Part shown: in pieces, positions 63,639-64,000 of the stretch | Layout: each line of letters begins with the position of its first letter | How positions within the stretch are numbered: the stretch's first letter is position 1 | From: Janibacter sp. HTCC2649 | GTDB lineage: Bacteria > Actinomycetota > Actinomycetes > Actinomycetales > Dermatophilaceae | Length of the DNA: 64,000 bases | Direction of reading: 5' to 3' | Assembly: GCF_000152705.1 (NCBI RefSeq) | Contig: NZ_CH672413.1 | Span: forward strand, 3,999,046-4,063,045 | Translations under genes and position numbers: made by a program | The notes under the pieces: model-generated | What the model saw: only the letters and a program-made list of their open reading frames with translations | Told to the model about the DNA's origin: nothing | The model's database searches: none

Positions 63639-64000
63639 ATGACGAGCAACGAGGCCCGGTTCGAGTCGGGCCAGTTCGAACCTGACGCGCCTCAGGAGAC
63701 CCCGAACGAACCGGCGGTGCAGCAGGGCGATCCCGGTCGTGACGGGCCAAACCGCGCCCGTTCAGCAGCAGGAGCTGCCGGTGCTGCGATCCGCGAGTTC
63801 GTCGTCGTCGTCGCCATGGCGCTGGCCTTGTCGTTCGTCGTCAAGACCTGGCTCATCCAGGCGTTCTACATCCCCTCCGGGTCGATGGAGGACACGCTGA
63901 TCCTCAACGACCGCGTCGTGGTCAACAAGCTGGTCCCGGGCGTCGTCGACCTGCAGCGCGGCGACATCGTCGTCTTCGAGGACCCGGGCGAGTGGCTGTC
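63639..64000 (+). CDS. lepB: Signal peptidase I, N-terminal part (cut by window edge)
   Basis: The first 120 codons of a signal peptidase I, open to the window end. An N-terminal extension of about 45 Gln/Glu/Pro-rich residues precedes the membrane helix (FVVVVAMALALSFVVKTWLI); the nucleophile block is YIPSGSMEDTL, followed by NDRVVVNK and RGDIVVFEDPG. The lysine box lies outside the window. It is the third such gene here and is tandem with the lysine-less paralogue, like the sip cluster after rplS in streptomycetes. Confidence 0.92.
   Translation, partial: MTSNEARFESGQFEPDAPQETPNEPAVQQGDPGRDGPNRARSAAGAAGAAIREFVVVVAMALALSFVVKTWLIQAFYIPSGSMEDTLILNDRVVVNKLVPGVVDLQRGDIVVFEDPGEWL

Overview
The window is a high-GC, gene-dense chromosome segment of an actinobacterium. 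Gene order, the lysine/alanine-tailed HU protein, a PII/GlnD/Amt nitrogen module, a mycothiol-type enzyme, an F420-biosynthesis enzyme and many leaderless-type starts all fit. The order gltX - IclR - leuC - leuD - hupB - cofC - gpsA - ddl - DUF3515 - thiL - rpmB - DhaL - recG - rsmD - coaD is also the one known from mycobacteria and streptomycetes. A member of the Micrococcales near Intrasporangiaceae is my inference; no 16S gene is present to test it. I see no prophage, insertion sequence, CRISPR array or integrase.

Layout. 1-5.7 kb: end of gltX, a HAD hydrolase, tRNA-Gln and tRNA-Glu, a divergent IclR regulator facing leuCD, then HU. 5.7-25 kb: F420 guanylyltransferase, glycerolipid genes (plsC-like, gpsA), a PLP trans-sulfuration enzyme, ddl, thiL, L28, a FakA-like kinase, recG-rsmD, a hemerythrin protein, coaD, yceD-rpmF-rnc-mutM, and two convergent envelope SGNH/acyltransferase genes. 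25-43 kb: acylphosphatase, chorismate mutase, smc, a signal peptidase, an M13 peptidase, ftsY, a DCC/HTTM membrane cluster, the amt-glnB-glnD nitrogen operon and ffh. 43-53 kb: an accessory stretch with a methyltransferase, flavodoxin, amidohydrolase, a sulfate ABC transporter (binding-protein gene frameshifted), an Rrf2 regulator, an unusual SDR and a kinase-like protein. 53.6-64 kb: the ribosome-maturation block rpsP-khpA-rimM-trmD, then about 6 kb of unrelated genes (a membrane protein, a large secreted subtilase with DUF11 repeats, a FetB-type permease, two small proteins), then rplS and tandem signal peptidases.

Genes are packed in short operons with ATGA, GTGA or TGATG overlaps, separated by long perfect inverted repeats that probably act as bidirectional terminators. 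Functional groups include protein export (smc-linked ftsY, ffh, three signal peptidase I genes), ribosome biogenesis (L28, L32, L19, S16, RimM, TrmD, RsmD, RNase III), nitrogen sensing and sulfate uptake.

The most notable points are: an octamer GTATGCCG/CGGCATAC scattered about once per 1.3 kb and carrying most of the ATA codons I noticed; many genes with a TANNNT box 6-8 nt before the start codon; a structured leader that could hide the ribosome site of the sulfate transporter; a TrmD-acetyltransferase fusion; a signal peptidase paralogue lacking the catalytic lysine; a subtilase with Glu at the usual His site; and a DCC/HTTM membrane gene cluster.
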